From Floccularia luteovirens (taxonomy: Eukaryota > Basidiomycota > Agaricomycetes > Agaricales > Squamanitaceae), in the NCBI GenBank assembly GCA_009739215.1, contig VSJF01000009.1:1240001-1304000 (forward strand): 64,000 nucleotides of DNA. Reading direction: 5' to 3'. This document shows, piece by piece, positions 11,027-23,700 of this stretch. The position numbers and the translations under genes are program-made. The notes below the pieces were generated by a model. It saw only the letters and a program-made list of their open reading frames with translations, made no database searches and was not told where the DNA came from. Every line of letters begins with the position of its first letter. Within the stretch, counting starts at the first letter, position 1.

Positions 11027-11390
11027 TTTCACTTGGACGACTTTCGGGAATTTTTTTTGAGGGTCCAGACGGTGGTCGAGACTGGACAGATGTCATAAAC
11101 CGTATTAATTATGGCGATAAATCGGCTGTGGCTACGAATTTGCAACGGGAACACTATTTTACACATATAATGGGCTGCGGCTGCCTCCCGCGTTCACTGG
11201 GATATACTAACCCCGCCACCAATATGACGTATTCGCCGCGATTGGTGTTGTGAGTGTGAAGTTAATTTCGGAGGTGATTATTTCCGCTGGAAAGAAGGGA
11301 ATGAATGGGCATGGCAAATAGAAGGGCATGTTGGTGATATGGGTGGTAGCGCAAGTGGTTATGATCACGAACTTCCATCATATACATAGT
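11027..11390 (+). pseudogene. 3' fragment of the SPRY-domain gene
   Basis: It matches SPRY exon 3 from the LDDFRKFF codons to the end (3241-3616). Against the intact gene there are two extra T/G bases in the TTTT run near 11050, one missing base at CGATAAATCGGC and a deletion after the FAAIGVE codons, so the frame is lost. A stop lies near 11388. It converges on the intact helicase gene, copying the gene order at 2610-4386. Confidence 0.75.
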
Positions 11391-12190
11391 GGCTGATTGA
11401 TTCTGTGGAGCTCAACACGTTTTTCACCTCACCATAACTTCCAACAATGCTTCTTTACACGATGTACAAGAAGTCGATTGCTAATAGTAGAGGTTATCAC
11501 AAAGGTATTGATATTGCAATTGCATGAGTTTAAACTAACTTGCAATCGCATACTGATGTCACACCTATCAATCTCTCAGTACTTCGCGAGCAATACCGGC
11601 AGCAGTTTGCTCAACCTCCTCTTCAGGATTAAGCTCGGGGCCAGTTGAACGTGCATGGAACTCGGACCTAGAAAACCGTCATAAGCTCTAGTTCACAAGT
11701 TCTCCATGTCAATAGATTGAGTAATAACTCACTCTAACCGCGAAATATAGTTCCCGTCAAGCTCCATCCCTAAATCAGGTCCAACATACCTACACATATG
11801 GGGAGATAAATCAATGCCTCGGTTATGGTATTAAAAATTTCTTAACTCACAATTTATTTCTGAGTGCGAACTGAAGGAAACTCTTCCAATGGGGATCGCG
11901 TTGACTAAGAAGGGCGCCGCTTCCAATGACGATCAAAAGAGCCATAGCACGGGTAATGGCAACATTCATCCTTGACAAATGTGAAAAAAAAAAGCTCAGC
12001 ATACCTTTCGGATATAGACGAATTAAAAGAAATGCAGATTACCTTTTCCGTTCGTGTATGAGCCCAAGTCCCTTCCTCATATCTTCGTCGACGAAACGAG
12101 GATTCGATCGCACACACGACATGATAATAACCCTTCTTTCTCTGCCTTGATAGTCCTGCACACAAGATCAAGTACATAAGCGACCCTCAA
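11027..12190. repeat. Direct repeat, copy 2
   Basis: This is the partner of 3241-4386. Homology ends near 12190, within the helicase intron before its last large conserved block, at the point where copy 1 switches to AT-hook sequence. Confidence 0.8.
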
Positions 12191-15100
12191 CGAATATGAG
12201 TCATCAAGGTTTGAGACACACCTCGACTGTACCAACATCAACAGATGAAAGACCTTCCTTTCTCAACCTTTCACGAAGTTTCCAAACATGTTCTCTCCAA
12301 GGGGTAATCACGCCCATATCGCGAGGGCGGAGAACTGGACTGCACATGTCTTCATCAACGAGTAATGATCTGATCACTTTGACCACTCGATCTATTTCTC
12401 CAGGGTTATACCATGATGCTCCCTATTGTAAAACAAAAGGAACCGTTTTTAAGAAAAGGCGAGGTGGCTAGTTGTCGGTGGACTTACGTCGCCAACACAT
12501 TCATCTGGTGTATCATTCCCGATGAACATAAGAGGAAGTTCTGGATTGGGTAGTTCAGACCAGAACACAGTTCCAGACTCGGGTAATGCACAGGGTACTA
12601 GTGTATCATTATAAAACATTGCCGATGGAGGCATTAGAATCGCAGGATGACTGCGGTAGTTCTAATAACACGATTGTTTAGTGTTTCAAAATATCTTGAA
12701 AGGAAAGGGGTTTTTATCATATACCTTGACGAGGTTACAGAAAGGTTTACATTTGGGATTCTCTCGAAGGGGGAAGGGATTACGTAGTCTAATCGACTTA
12801 CGCGCATCTTCATGGTCGGCGTATATCGGACGTTCGAACAGCCTTTCGAGGAGTGATATGTCCAGCTCGCCCGACCTTGCTTTGTCTGAAGTGACGATCG
12901 GTCCCACTGAAACAAATAATTTCAGGCTAAATGTACTCCTCACTTCTGTGAGTTTTTCACATACACTGGTTGGGGTCTCCACAAAGGACAAGTTGTGGGA
13001 TAGTGCACCGTTGATTATCTTGTTCGAGTACCTCGATAGTTTGTGATGCATGTGGCAAGACGACCGACATGGGAATCAATAATTCAGGCTCGGAACCTTG
13101 AGCTGCCTGTGTGAAAAAGACAAACCAGGTGAGGTGACTGAGGAATAAAAAAGTACGCTTTAGTTTTTACCTCATCAATCAACAAGTGGGTCCAATGTGG
13201 TTTAGTGGGTTCTCTGTGTCTATTGGGATGCAAAGAACTTAACAACTCTTCTTCCATCTCGCCGAGATGACGATTCGTGCATCGCGCATCGACGAGGATA
13301 CTGGCATCCAAGCAAGAGCATACTACTACTTTATAGCTCATCAAAGTCTTCCAAGGTGGAAGAGTAAAATGTCCCAGCTCATTGTCAATGGCTAAGGATG
13401 ATTTTACATCAGGCGAATGGTAACATAATAGATGTAGTTGAAGTGTATACATACAACAGTACTGCATAATTTTGGAAGCTTGTACTTCAGCGAACGTACG
13501 AGTCTGCGAGTTGAGACGGAAGAGTTCCTTCGGCAGTAATTGATCTTTCAGTCTTTGAACCAGTGTGTCCGTCGCGGGATTGGAGGGTGCGCATATAAGA
13601 ATGCATGCCTCGGGTTGATTGCGTAGGATCTGTAAGACCATTTCTGTAATCGTCCTACGAAAAAATTATGAAGATTAGATTAAATCCGACAACCAGATGA
13701 CGAAAATGACCTAGTTTTTCCTGTTCCTGGAGGTCCACCAATCAAATATGGTACGTGGAACTGATTCAATGAAACGGCCGAGACTGCTTCCTGTAGTGCA
13801 GTTACTGATGTCTAGTCAACATACGGGCTCATTCGATAAGTGCAATACTACCTTTTGCTCTTCGTTTAATCCTTTATCGCACCAATCCAGTTCCTGTGTT
13901 TGCATGTTTTGGCATCCAATATCACCTGGTTCTGGAAAAAGCCACTTCCTGGCTATGTGTAAATCATTATCGCTGGCCACTAAGCATTCCACAGCAGAGG
14001 CAACTGCAGCTTCCATGACACAGGAAGGTCGAGGGTCGACCAGGAATGAACAATTAAAAGTATGAGGTATTGGAATGTGTTTCGTGTACACCATCGAACC
14101 CTCTTGCAACGCACCAACATATTTCTGCAGTGTCGGACTGTAGAAGTCTAAATACGATCAAGAATCAGCAATTTTATAGCAGAAGTTACATCGTTTTGAC
14201 GCCCACGGATAAGCCCTTCTCTCCTGCTGACGTAAACAACACGCCCCTCAAAAGCGAATCCAGTTCCAGTTTTCATTTTCATAGATACCTCGCGCATATG
14301 GATTAAATCGCCAAGGTCTAGTTTGGGATGGTTCTCTCGAATGCCTGGAACAGTTAATATGAATTCTGATTTTGACCAATCAGCTATGATAACCGTTTTG
14401 TTCCATAGAACTATCCCTTCGCGCTCCAGGGAAACAGTGTCGAGTTCCAAACGTAGCAAGTCAGTCCAGTGTATGTAATATCCACTAATATTGAGAGGTT
14501 GTATTTCTGATGACGGGGGCGGCAAGCGAAGGAGAGCTGTATTTTGCGCGCCTGAGTGGTCCACTCTTTCAATCAAAGAAGGTAGTAGGAACATTTTCAA
14601 ATATTCAAAAGAAGGAAACCGAGAAATTGGGGGAAGGGTGGTTAAGGCATGAGGCCGCTTTTGAACCTCTTTCAGGAAATTTGGAGTGAAACTTTCTGCC
14701 TGAATTCGCACTCGTTAGACAATGACAATGAAATAAGGTATCCAATGAATATTACGGACATTATTTATCAAGTTTGGGATCGAAGTTCTGGCGTTTTGTT
14801 ATTCAGTTTGATGGAATTTGTTTAATGTCATTTTAGCATATACACACTTTAATTGGATATATTTTTGAAGTTGCTGGTGAGATCTTGAGGGGTTTGGTAC
14901 CACCATTCAAATTGTCGTTGGAAGGAATTGGACTTGTGATTTTAACCCGATGAACCTCTCTCAAGGTTATAAGTGCAGGTCTGGAATGGTCATCTGGCAG
15001 GGGTGCCAAGCGGCCCTTCCAATAATTGTTGATATCGCTAATTTTTGTTTGATTTGGTGGAGAACTTGGCGGAGTAGGACTTGAAAAATAGTGTGGAGAA

Positions 15101-15366
15101 GTAAGAAAATGTTGATCCTCAGGTTTGTAGAGTCCATGCCCATTTGTTGAAGATGCTTGAAGTGGAGCGAACCTTTCATTTGAGCCTGGATATAGCCCTT
15201 GCAAGGGGAAATTCTGCTGGTGCCCTGCAAATTGATTAGGCACAGGCATCTGGAAGGAAGGTAAAGGCATTGTGTAGCGTTTCTCAAGGCTTTCGAGGTA
15301 ACTATCCAGATCGGCACTGTTGGGCTGGAGGTTCTGGGGATAATGAGGCTGCGAATGGGAGTACAT
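11568..15366 (-). CDS. MOV10/SDE3-like SF1 RNA helicase
   Basis: A multi-exon minus-strand gene runs from an ATG at 15366 (MYSHSQPHYPQNLQP) to a TGA at 11568-11570. The N-terminal 170 residues are Pro/Gln-rich. Then comes a MOV10-type region (HWTDLLRLELDTVSLEREG, GTGFAFEGRVVYVSRREG). Helicase motifs follow in order: NEEQK, GGPPGTGKT (motif I, about 13730-13780), ICAPSNPATDTLVQRL (Ia), LLIDEAAQG (motif II, across an intron near 13110-13190), LCGDPNQLGPIV (III), NYRSHPAI (IV), DYQGRERRVIIMSCVRS (V) and RMNVAITRA (VI). Relatives unwind RNA and act in RNA silencing and retroelement control. The join between 14843 and 14709 is the least certain. The gene diverges from the AT-hook gene. Partial copies lie at 3785-4386 and 10783-10962. 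Confidence 0.8.
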
Positions 15367-15906
15367 TGGGACAAGTAGTAATTAAGCGCCCTTGCCTCGT
15401 TTTTGAGATGTGTCGCCACACTAGAGGGTGACTGTTGCAATGCCAACTAATCACAGAAGCAATACTCATGCCTGGCCTCGAGGTATCTCAAAGCATGCCT
15501 GTCTGAGCAATAAAAACACGAATTACCAGTCTAAGAATAATTGTTTCAGAACGAAACAAAATACACAAGTTATTGTTGATGCGTGGTGCATTCAGACATA
15601 TATGATATTTTCCCACGACTCATGACAATGAGCACTTGAACTTCCAACCTAACTCTAGCTCATCATGTCAAAGAAGCTCGTCTACGAATAAAACCAGAGT
15701 GGGTAAACTTGACGTCCGAGTTGGTCGCTGTAACGATTTCTACGCGATCGATCCCCTACAAGCTCTCCATCGATGTATATTATTTGGCATAAAAGTTGCT
15801 GCCAAATATCGCGTGTTCACGATCACGTGTTGTATGATTATTCTTAGCTGTCGACTGTTCACTAGCATTGTTCAGCAAGCATAATATCTATGCAATATCA
15901 TATACC
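15367..15906. promoter_or_regulatory. Divergent intergenic region between helicase and AT-hook genes
   Basis: These 540 bp separate two starts that point away from each other, so both promoters lie here. No other gene is evident. No factor site could be assigned. Confidence 0.4.
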
Positions 15907-17623
15907 ATGAACCCTTCTCTACCTGAAAAACCAGCATTGGTACCGCTCGACGCGTCGCTACCCGTTGAAGAAAGTAGAGCAAAGCGTATTCAACGTCAGC
16001 AAGCTCGGTTTCGTGATAGAGGGGGGTGAGTGACATGTTTTATCAGTCTTGTAGACCCGCCACCGACGGGCCATACATTAGTATATTCGTTCCTTCCAGC
16101 AGAAATACTCTAGCCGATATACTCTTGGGAAATAGGGCTCCGTTGGGCCACTCACCAAAGAAAGCACGCAAGAGCGTTGCTCAACGGCGGTCATCTGCTC
16201 GGAAAGAAGGGGTCGTTATCCACGAGCCTGTCAATCATTTGTCTGTAGCTCGAAGAACCTCACCTAGGAAAGGCAAGGATCGAGAGCAGATATCGCAGGA
16301 TGTACGAGATGAGAAAATAGGTGTGTACTTGTTCTAAGAATTGATTAATATTGTTCGTATTAGTTTCCAATGATGTAATCCGAGATACAGAAGAACAACA
16401 CCCCAAAAAGTCGAAAGCCGCACGCAAGCAGAGACTTTCAACCGGTGTGTCTATTGTTGCACTGTCCGCTATTCAAACCTCACCCCTTTGCTTCTTGCAG
16501 ACGATAAGACTAAAGAAAAGAAACGTAGAGGGCGGCCTCCTAAGAAACCTTTATGTCGTGACACTGTAAGTCAGCACATGGTAGATCAAACTACTGTCGG
16601 CCAGCCAGTCGGGCATGATAAGGGCGAGACCTCGGATGCAGAAAGGATGCTTCCCAAATTAAAGCATAACGCCCCAGAAAAGTCCCGGAAGTCGAAAAAT
16701 CAGGATGATGTACCTTCAGGCTCGCGAAGACAGAAGGAAAAGCTACATATCAAGTCTCGGAAAGCGGAAATGGAATCCCATGTTACTTCAGAAGTTGAAG
16801 AGGTAGTTGTGGCTGAGAAAGACTGTGGCGCGGGCAAGAAACCCACAAAGAGGAAGGCTGCGAGTGCAAAAAGTACAAGCAAATATCAGCGACCGCTAGA
16901 ATGGCCTTGTGACACTGTGGTCGAGGAAGATGGCGATGGAACGAAACCTAAAAAACCGCCCAAAGTGGATGTCCACAAAGACGATAGCGCTCTTGAAGAC
17001 ACTTGTATCACAATGCCTAAGAAACCCCCACAAGCAGATGAGGCTGAGGGACATAAAGTTGTATCGAAGAAACGGCCAAGGACACAACCTGACGAACGCC
17101 AAGCTACACAAGTTTTAGTTGAGGATTCTCCTAAGCCTGCTAAACGCAGGAAACCATCCGAAGCGAAAACGCAACCGAGCCATGATATAGAACAAGAGAA
17201 ACCAGCTACAACTCGTACTAAAACAAAAGATGCTATCAAAGCTATGACTAATGACACTAATACGAGAGATAATGGAATACAGTCTCCGCCACGGTGAGTC
17301 AAGGATATATATTTTTCCAGTTTGACTTTGAATGCTTAATACTACTACTAAAGTCCTGTGAAATCCAAATCTAGACAGCTCAAAGAAAATGCTGGGGGTC
17401 GCGGAAGAAAAGCTAATTCTTCAAGTAAACAAAGCGATGTAAAAGTGGTGTGTACCAATCTAGCCAGTTACCCGGGTCAAATACTAAAGAACTTCAGGTG
17501 GTGGGAGTGACTGGGAAGCAAGCGAAATTTAGTGGCCCTCGGAAGAGTGTATTATTACGTATCAAAGACCCTCTCCCCGTGGTTGACGACGACGAACCCG
17601 ACCCAATAGACTTCTTATCTTAA
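15907..17623 (+). CDS. Basic AT-hook nuclear protein
   Basis: Exons splice in phase at 15907-16025, 16082-16320, 16391-16444, 16501-17293, about 17355-17445 and about 17497-17623. The N-terminus has a compact block, RAKRIQRQQARFRDRGG, followed by IFVPSSRNTLADILLGNRA, which looks conserved. An AT-hook, KKRRGRPPKKP, lies near residues 144-154, and a second GGRGRKA is near the C-terminus. The rest is Lys/Glu/Pro-rich and low in complexity, and the end is acidic (DDDEPDPIDFLS). AT-hooks bind the minor groove of AT-rich DNA, so a chromatin role is inferred. I do not recognise the family. An internal fragment is copied at 4405-4991. Confidence 0.65.
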
Positions 17624-17928
17624 TTCCTGCTACATACAATGGGTATTGGGGGATTGAAAATAATTTCGCATATTTTCACTTTTTCCCGTGTAATTTGCAA
17701 AATAAAAAGGACAGCATATCAACGAATGATCACGAAAATCATACATATCTATCTACATCTTGTACTACTACTTCAGACTTCTCTTTTCCTTATTACACAT
17801 ACATATTTCGGTTAAGTCACATAGGCACCACAAGTAACAGTTTCTCGTCGTCATTTTGTCTCGCTCTTTTGTTTACACTCGCATACTCGCAGTTTGTTAC
17901 TCTACCCGTAATACCCGAAGACTCTGCG

Positions 17929-20480
17929 ATGGATGCTGGATTGCCCGTCTACTGTCTGGCTTTGGATGAGAAGCCAGAGGACGAGCACGATGTCGCCCTC
18001 AGGATACCATCGGACTGGACCCTCGGCGACTTGCGATGTGCATTAAGAAGGGGTACAACCCTATAACAATGCCAGGTTTAACTTACCAATAATCAGATAA
18101 CTGTGTGGGTCCTCCAATAATACCTCGACGACCCTATTATATTGCCGCTGGACTCAAGTGATGCCAAGACATACAACAACGTCCCACTAACAAAGATTGA
18201 AGCGAGAAGGCACATCGTCAGCTATTTCCCAAACCAGTTCAACTCCAACCAGGCCGGGCAAATCCACTTGATTGTAAAACTTGGTATGGATCTTGTGTTT
18301 GCCAAGCCAATACTTAATATAATAATTTTATTCACAGAACAAATCAACCCCATTTACTCTGGGCTTTCCGATACCACTACAAGCGCGGAGAATGCAAAAG
18401 GCCGTCCGAACAAACGTCCCCGCTATAGTGTGGACATCTCCGTTGATATTTGGCTTCACGATTGGCACTCCAAACTCTGGGGGAAAGGCAGAGTCAAACA
18501 CCCGACTTTATAAAACAGTCACAGTGATGGCTGATGATTATAATGACCTATACAGCTCATTATGGGATATATCACAGGAAGATTCGGACAAAATTATCCA
18601 AAAAAAGAGAGACGTCCTGGCACGCTTGGCTCTACGAGAACCACCAGCCTCTCCTGCTACTCTTCGGAAACTTGACAGCGATAGCGATATTTCTGCTGTT
18701 GGGACCGACTTCATTCAAAATATTTACCCTATTCAGATCCGATACGTCGGCCTTACAACACTGCATACGTCAGTGAAAATCCCCCTCTCACTATTTTGCG
18801 GGACGAGTATGAGATCATGGACGGCATTGTGGAACGCTCGGCCACCAACTTTACCCTGGTTTCTGGGACTCCCGGAATAGGTTGTACTTGCCATGTCTGG
18901 ACAAAAAAACTGACGTTGGATTGATGCGCATTTCAAGGAAAGACGGTGTATCTGTATTTACAACTTATACGCAATCTTATTGAAGGAAAGCCAATGTTTT
19001 TGTCAAGATTATAAAGAAGCTGTATTCCGCATTGGGGATACTATTAGGTGGCTCCCTGAACGATTTCGACTCTTCTGAAGATTATAGTGACATCTTCGAA
19101 GCTCTTGTCGACGCTGATGAAAAAAGTACTGAGCCGAATGTATCGCTGGAGGGCATTCCCGGTCTCAGGACGGTGGTAACTTCTTCGCCAAAGCCTGAGA
19201 AGCAACGGAAGTGGATGGAGGAGGACGACTCATCAGGTTATATTATGAACAACTGGGACAGGAAGGATATTTTGGCCACAACGTTAGCATTTTCGTACTA
19301 CAACCTGTGAATAGACTCAAAGTGATTCATCTTTAATTAGTGTCTTTTTTTTGCCAGCACAAAATCGACTTAAAGGGCCTTCAAGAGGCAACAAAGGTCG
19401 TGGGCTGTAATCCAAGAATTTGCCTACCAGCGTCATTGAACCCTGAAACTCTTGACAAAGCGAAGTCCGCAATGAAGGACGTCATTGGAGATATTAAGTC
19501 CTTGGACAGACTTGCTGAAATTTTTGAGAGTCTGCAGCCTGGCCATAAGGAGCTACCTCATCGCCTCTTCAACGTCGTGCCCTTAGATAACAAACGCCTA
19601 TACTGTGACCACACACTCGACTTAAGTCCACATAGGTTACGGACCTTCTCATGGACCAGGTGATCGGGCGTAGCGAGGAAGAAATAAGAAGGTTACGCTC
19701 CAACAACCGCAGCACTCTCTAGACGAATGTAGGGGAAGCCGGTATGTACACTCATTCTTCGAACTCGTTACAAAAATGTACTATGTAACACTATTTGCTC
19801 TTAGCCCGGCCGTAAATGAACCCGAGACGGTCCAATTGTTCTCCTCGCCGATCATTCGGATATTAAGAATTTTGACAATGCAAGTTGAGTCATATTTAGT
19901 CAAATGTGCGTGCTGAAAGCATGCCATCTCAAGACCTTTACTCTGTTAATTCATTGATCTACAACCCGACACTTTCGATGAAAGAATTTGGCGAGTTCTT
20001 CAAATTGCGAGTGGAAGGCTCATGACTTTATCTTGAAGGTGAAAGGCCTTCAAAAGGTTAACCTTGTCTTGAATTCTGCCTCCGAGTGACGAAGAATAGA
20101 AAGTGGGCTTATATTTGTCGTGCCGGATGACAACGCAGATGAGTTCATTCGTCGAGGCTGGCAAAAATTAGCTGGAGAACAGAAATACTGTGATATTTGG
20201 TATTCAAAGAGATGTCTGTTTATACTAAGGCTTAAAGATGATGACATATTCTTGCTACCTTTGTATTGATAGTTCATCAATTTTAAGGGTCCTCGATGTT
20301 TTTTGTATATCGAAAACGTCACCTAAGATCTGTCTCTATCGCCACTGCCAACTTCTACACGTGTACCAGAATGAAATATCTTCGTCGTCGTCTCTAGGCT
20401 TGTCTCGTTATTTGTTTTTCGACATTTTCTCTCATATTTTCTTTATCATGTCCTCTCACCATCTTCCACTACTTTTATGC
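17929..20480 (+). pseudogene. Crinkler-type (CRN) P-loop protein, copy 1 with header domain
   Basis: An ATG at 17929 starts MDAGLPVYCLALDEKPEDEH, then LRIPSDWTLGDLRCALRR, and after an intron ILPLDSSDAKTYNNVPLTKI and a YFPNQ...IHLIVKL strand. This is the ubiquitin-like header layout of Crinklers. A linker with KRPR leads to an ATPase: LRDEYEIMDGIVER, then GTPGIGKT (Walker A, split by an intron at about 18880-18940), LYLQLIRNLIEGKP, later KGLQEATKVVGCNPRICLPA and, near 20120, LIFVVPDDNADEFIRRGWQ. An apparent in-frame TAA follows ITVWVLQ, and frameshifts occur at the KRP block and after LIEGKPMF. It is therefore probably a pseudogene, though better kept than copy 2. The AT-hook gene lies immediately upstream on the same strand. 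Confidence 0.65.
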
Positions 20481-20750
20481 TATCTGACATGTAACTCCTA
20501 TTCAATACATTGTCTTCTCCACCCATCAGCTCATCTTCACACCAAATAGTAGAGGGTTCTGCCGCGCACAATCTTATCCCTTTTATTACAATTGGACTTA
20601 TCCCCACATTTGCATCTTGTACATAAGCCACCTTTTTTGATCATATAATTTTTCGTTGTGTTTATGATAAGTTTCAACAAGAGCAATAGCAAAACACTCT
20701 AATCCATTAATTAAAAAAGTAAAAAGTAAGATTATAATCTCAATGAACCA

Positions 20751-23700
20751 TCATCCATTTACACCCTCCATTGTTAGGCGACGACGCGGATCAAGTGGTC
20801 GTTGACCCAGCTCAAAGAGGTATGCATGGCCACCGTTTTCTGCACCATGTGTTTCCGACCCATCCATTGGAGAGGAATCAACCACCATATCTGCAGTCTG
20901 CGCATCTCTTCCTGGCTCCCCACTGATGGGCGTATCTTGGGGACCAGAGTTGTCACCCACCTCACTATCTGAATCAAAATCCATGTCCATTGCTTCCTCA
21001 ACTGACATGGGAACATCTCCCATTGATACATCATGCAGAGCCTCGGACGAATTTGGAGTGTCAGCAGACGTAGAGGGTGTTGGTTGCATCGCTGTTGATG
21101 GTGGTTTCTTAACTTGCTTTCCGGACTTTTCAAGTTTACGAAGTATTTTGGCAATGTAGTCTTTAGCGAACTTCTTGATTTTCGCGACTTTTTCGTCAGA
21201 CAGAGCTTCGAGTCTTCCTTCTTTATAACTTGAAGATTTTTTCTCCTTTTCAGTTATTATTTGTGTAAGCTATAATGAGAGGAATGTAAAAAAAGTAGGG
21301 CATTAGTTATAAAATAGAACATACCTCCTTGGCATGCTTCTTGAACGAGTCATGATCCATTGACTTCGAGTATTTTGACATACATTTGACGACTACCGCA
21401 CCGACTAGTTTCAACATTCTCTTTTCCTTATTGGCCTCTTTCTCCTCTGGGGTCAGTGCCTTCTTCGGTGGTTTAGTTTTCTTGCGTGCTGCTTTTGCGG
21501 CTGCAGATTCCTCTGCTGCTTTTGCTGCAGCAGTTGCGGCGGCCAGGGCTGCTGCCTCTTCAGCAGCAGCAGCTTCTGCCGCGGACGCGATGATAGCTTG
21601 AATAGTTTTCCGGGTCGCAACAGCGCTTACGGGAGTAGATACTGTTGTGACGTCCACATCTGCCTGTTTATTTTTTCGAGCCTCTTCGTAAGTTCGGGGA
21701 TTTATCCCAGACGTTCCAAGAGGGGCAATCCCCAAATCGACATCAACATATCTATTACGCTTCATAGGTCTGTGTTCTTCGTCTGCTGTATACTTAATCA
21801 CGGGAGTTACAGGTTCCTCATCCTGAAGAAGAGTTCATTAGTATTAGTGTAGCTAGACCTGAAGCCATGGGTTTGAATCATACCGTTATTACTCTTTTAG
21901 GTATTCGATTATACAAGGGTAGTGTTTCCCAGTGATCTAACAGCTGTACGAATTAAAGTTTAGAATTGACCAATAAAACAACCAGTTGATAGGGCCCACT
22001 TGTTGTGCCAAAGATTTCACACGCTCGTTGTCAATAGCAGTACAATCTTGTACAGGAATTGAGACTTTGGAATCTTCTACCTTATTGCGGTTTAGCAGAG
22101 GCCATGTCGTCATGCATTCCAGCGCCTTAAAACAGAAAAATGAATATGTGATTAAACCAGTTCGGGAATACCTACTAGGGTAACTAAATCCAGATGAGCA
22201 GCATTGTCTTGCAACAAGTTTGTCATGAGACTGTAACCACGAAGACGCATGATTTGTCGTAGGGCAGCTTGGTCCTCAGTGATCTAATTCAGGTTGTATG
22301 AGTGGTGGAACTTTGGGATAGGAATATTCGTATTTTTTACCTTTATACGAGTGAGAAGTTTGTATAAGACTTTGCGACTTTGTGACTGGCGTATTGCTTG
22401 CACAACTTTTGGTACATCTTTCTCAACGATTGGTTTCATAGTTGGCTGCAACACTAAGCATAAGGATCATATAACCTTCGAATGCATTGAAGCTGACCAT
22501 GAAATCTGGGTCGTCGATCTTTTTACCCTTCTTTCTCTTGGTACCCTTCAATTCCATGAGATCATTTTCGTCAGTAATTCCCAAAGCTGAACGATAATGC
22601 TAATTAACATCTTTCATGAAGCTAAGAGAGTTAAAGCCTTACCATCAAGATATAAGTCATCCAGTGTTGCGACATCGGTTTGAGTCTTGCCACCAATATA
22701 CCCGACACAATTTGGTTCACCACAAAAGCACTCTTGTGCCTGATGTCTGTTTATAATCTAAGATGGGGGTCTAATTACTTGATGCGGTAGACGAACCCAT
22801 ATCGATCAACATTGTAATTGAACGTCAGCTCCTCGTGTTTCTTGATGTTACGTTTCGCAAAAATCCCCATCCGAACATAATCTCCTATGGTCCATTTGGC
22901 GACGTAGCAATTTGGGTTGCAGCTGTGGTTCGCAAACCGACCAATACCTCCACTCTTGGTTGCATCGATGAACTAGAAACCAAGATGGACGTAAGTATAT
23001 GCAAGCGAATTGTATGGTGATGAACGCACCTCATCCTTCTGCAACATCATGAAATAAAAGTGCCTAATACCCTCCTCCGCATAATTGCGCATACGTTTCT
23101 TGAAAGAAATGGGATTCACAACATCCCCTAGATATTCATAAATAAAGGTATCTCTGCATCAAGGACGTTTGGCTCGTGGAAATTGATGAAAGACGAGAAG
23201 ACGAACTTCGGTAAATCCTCCTCAGCTCTGAGTCCATAACCCTTTTTTTCGGTCAAAACAATCTCGATGTTAGCGTATTCCTTCCGTTGAAATCTAGAAA
23301 CAATCAGATGTTTTCATAAGGAAGGTATTCGGAAAATTTTACCGTTGGTTCTGACAATATGACCTGCACCGACAATCCTCGACGAGACATTCAACTTGAG
23401 TTAGCCTGTTAATGCAATCTGAGAACGGTCCACATGCGTTATCGGGATTATCGACACCTGTTGGGAATCATGAGAAACGTTACATACTACAAGCCAAAAA
23501 AAAAGAGCAAAGAACGACAATGACGAAGAGACTGGTATCTGAGCTGATCCGTAGTTTTTTTTGGAAGAATACTAACCATGTTCATATGAACAATCACAAA
23601 TCATACTCTCAAGTGCTTCTCGTGAGCGTCCCAGAGTCTTATACTGGTAGTTATTGTCAGCAAGCTCATTGAAACTACTAAGCGCCTCCCCGCGTGCAAC

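Noticed and set aside
16886..17302. Long minus-strand ORF of 138 codons
   Set aside because: It is antisense to the Lys/Pro-rich AT-hook coding exon. Its hydrophobic composition is a by-product of that codon bias.
21386..21601. Ala/Phe-rich plus-strand ORF resembling a membrane protein
   Set aside because: It is antisense to the Ala-rich coil of Set2.
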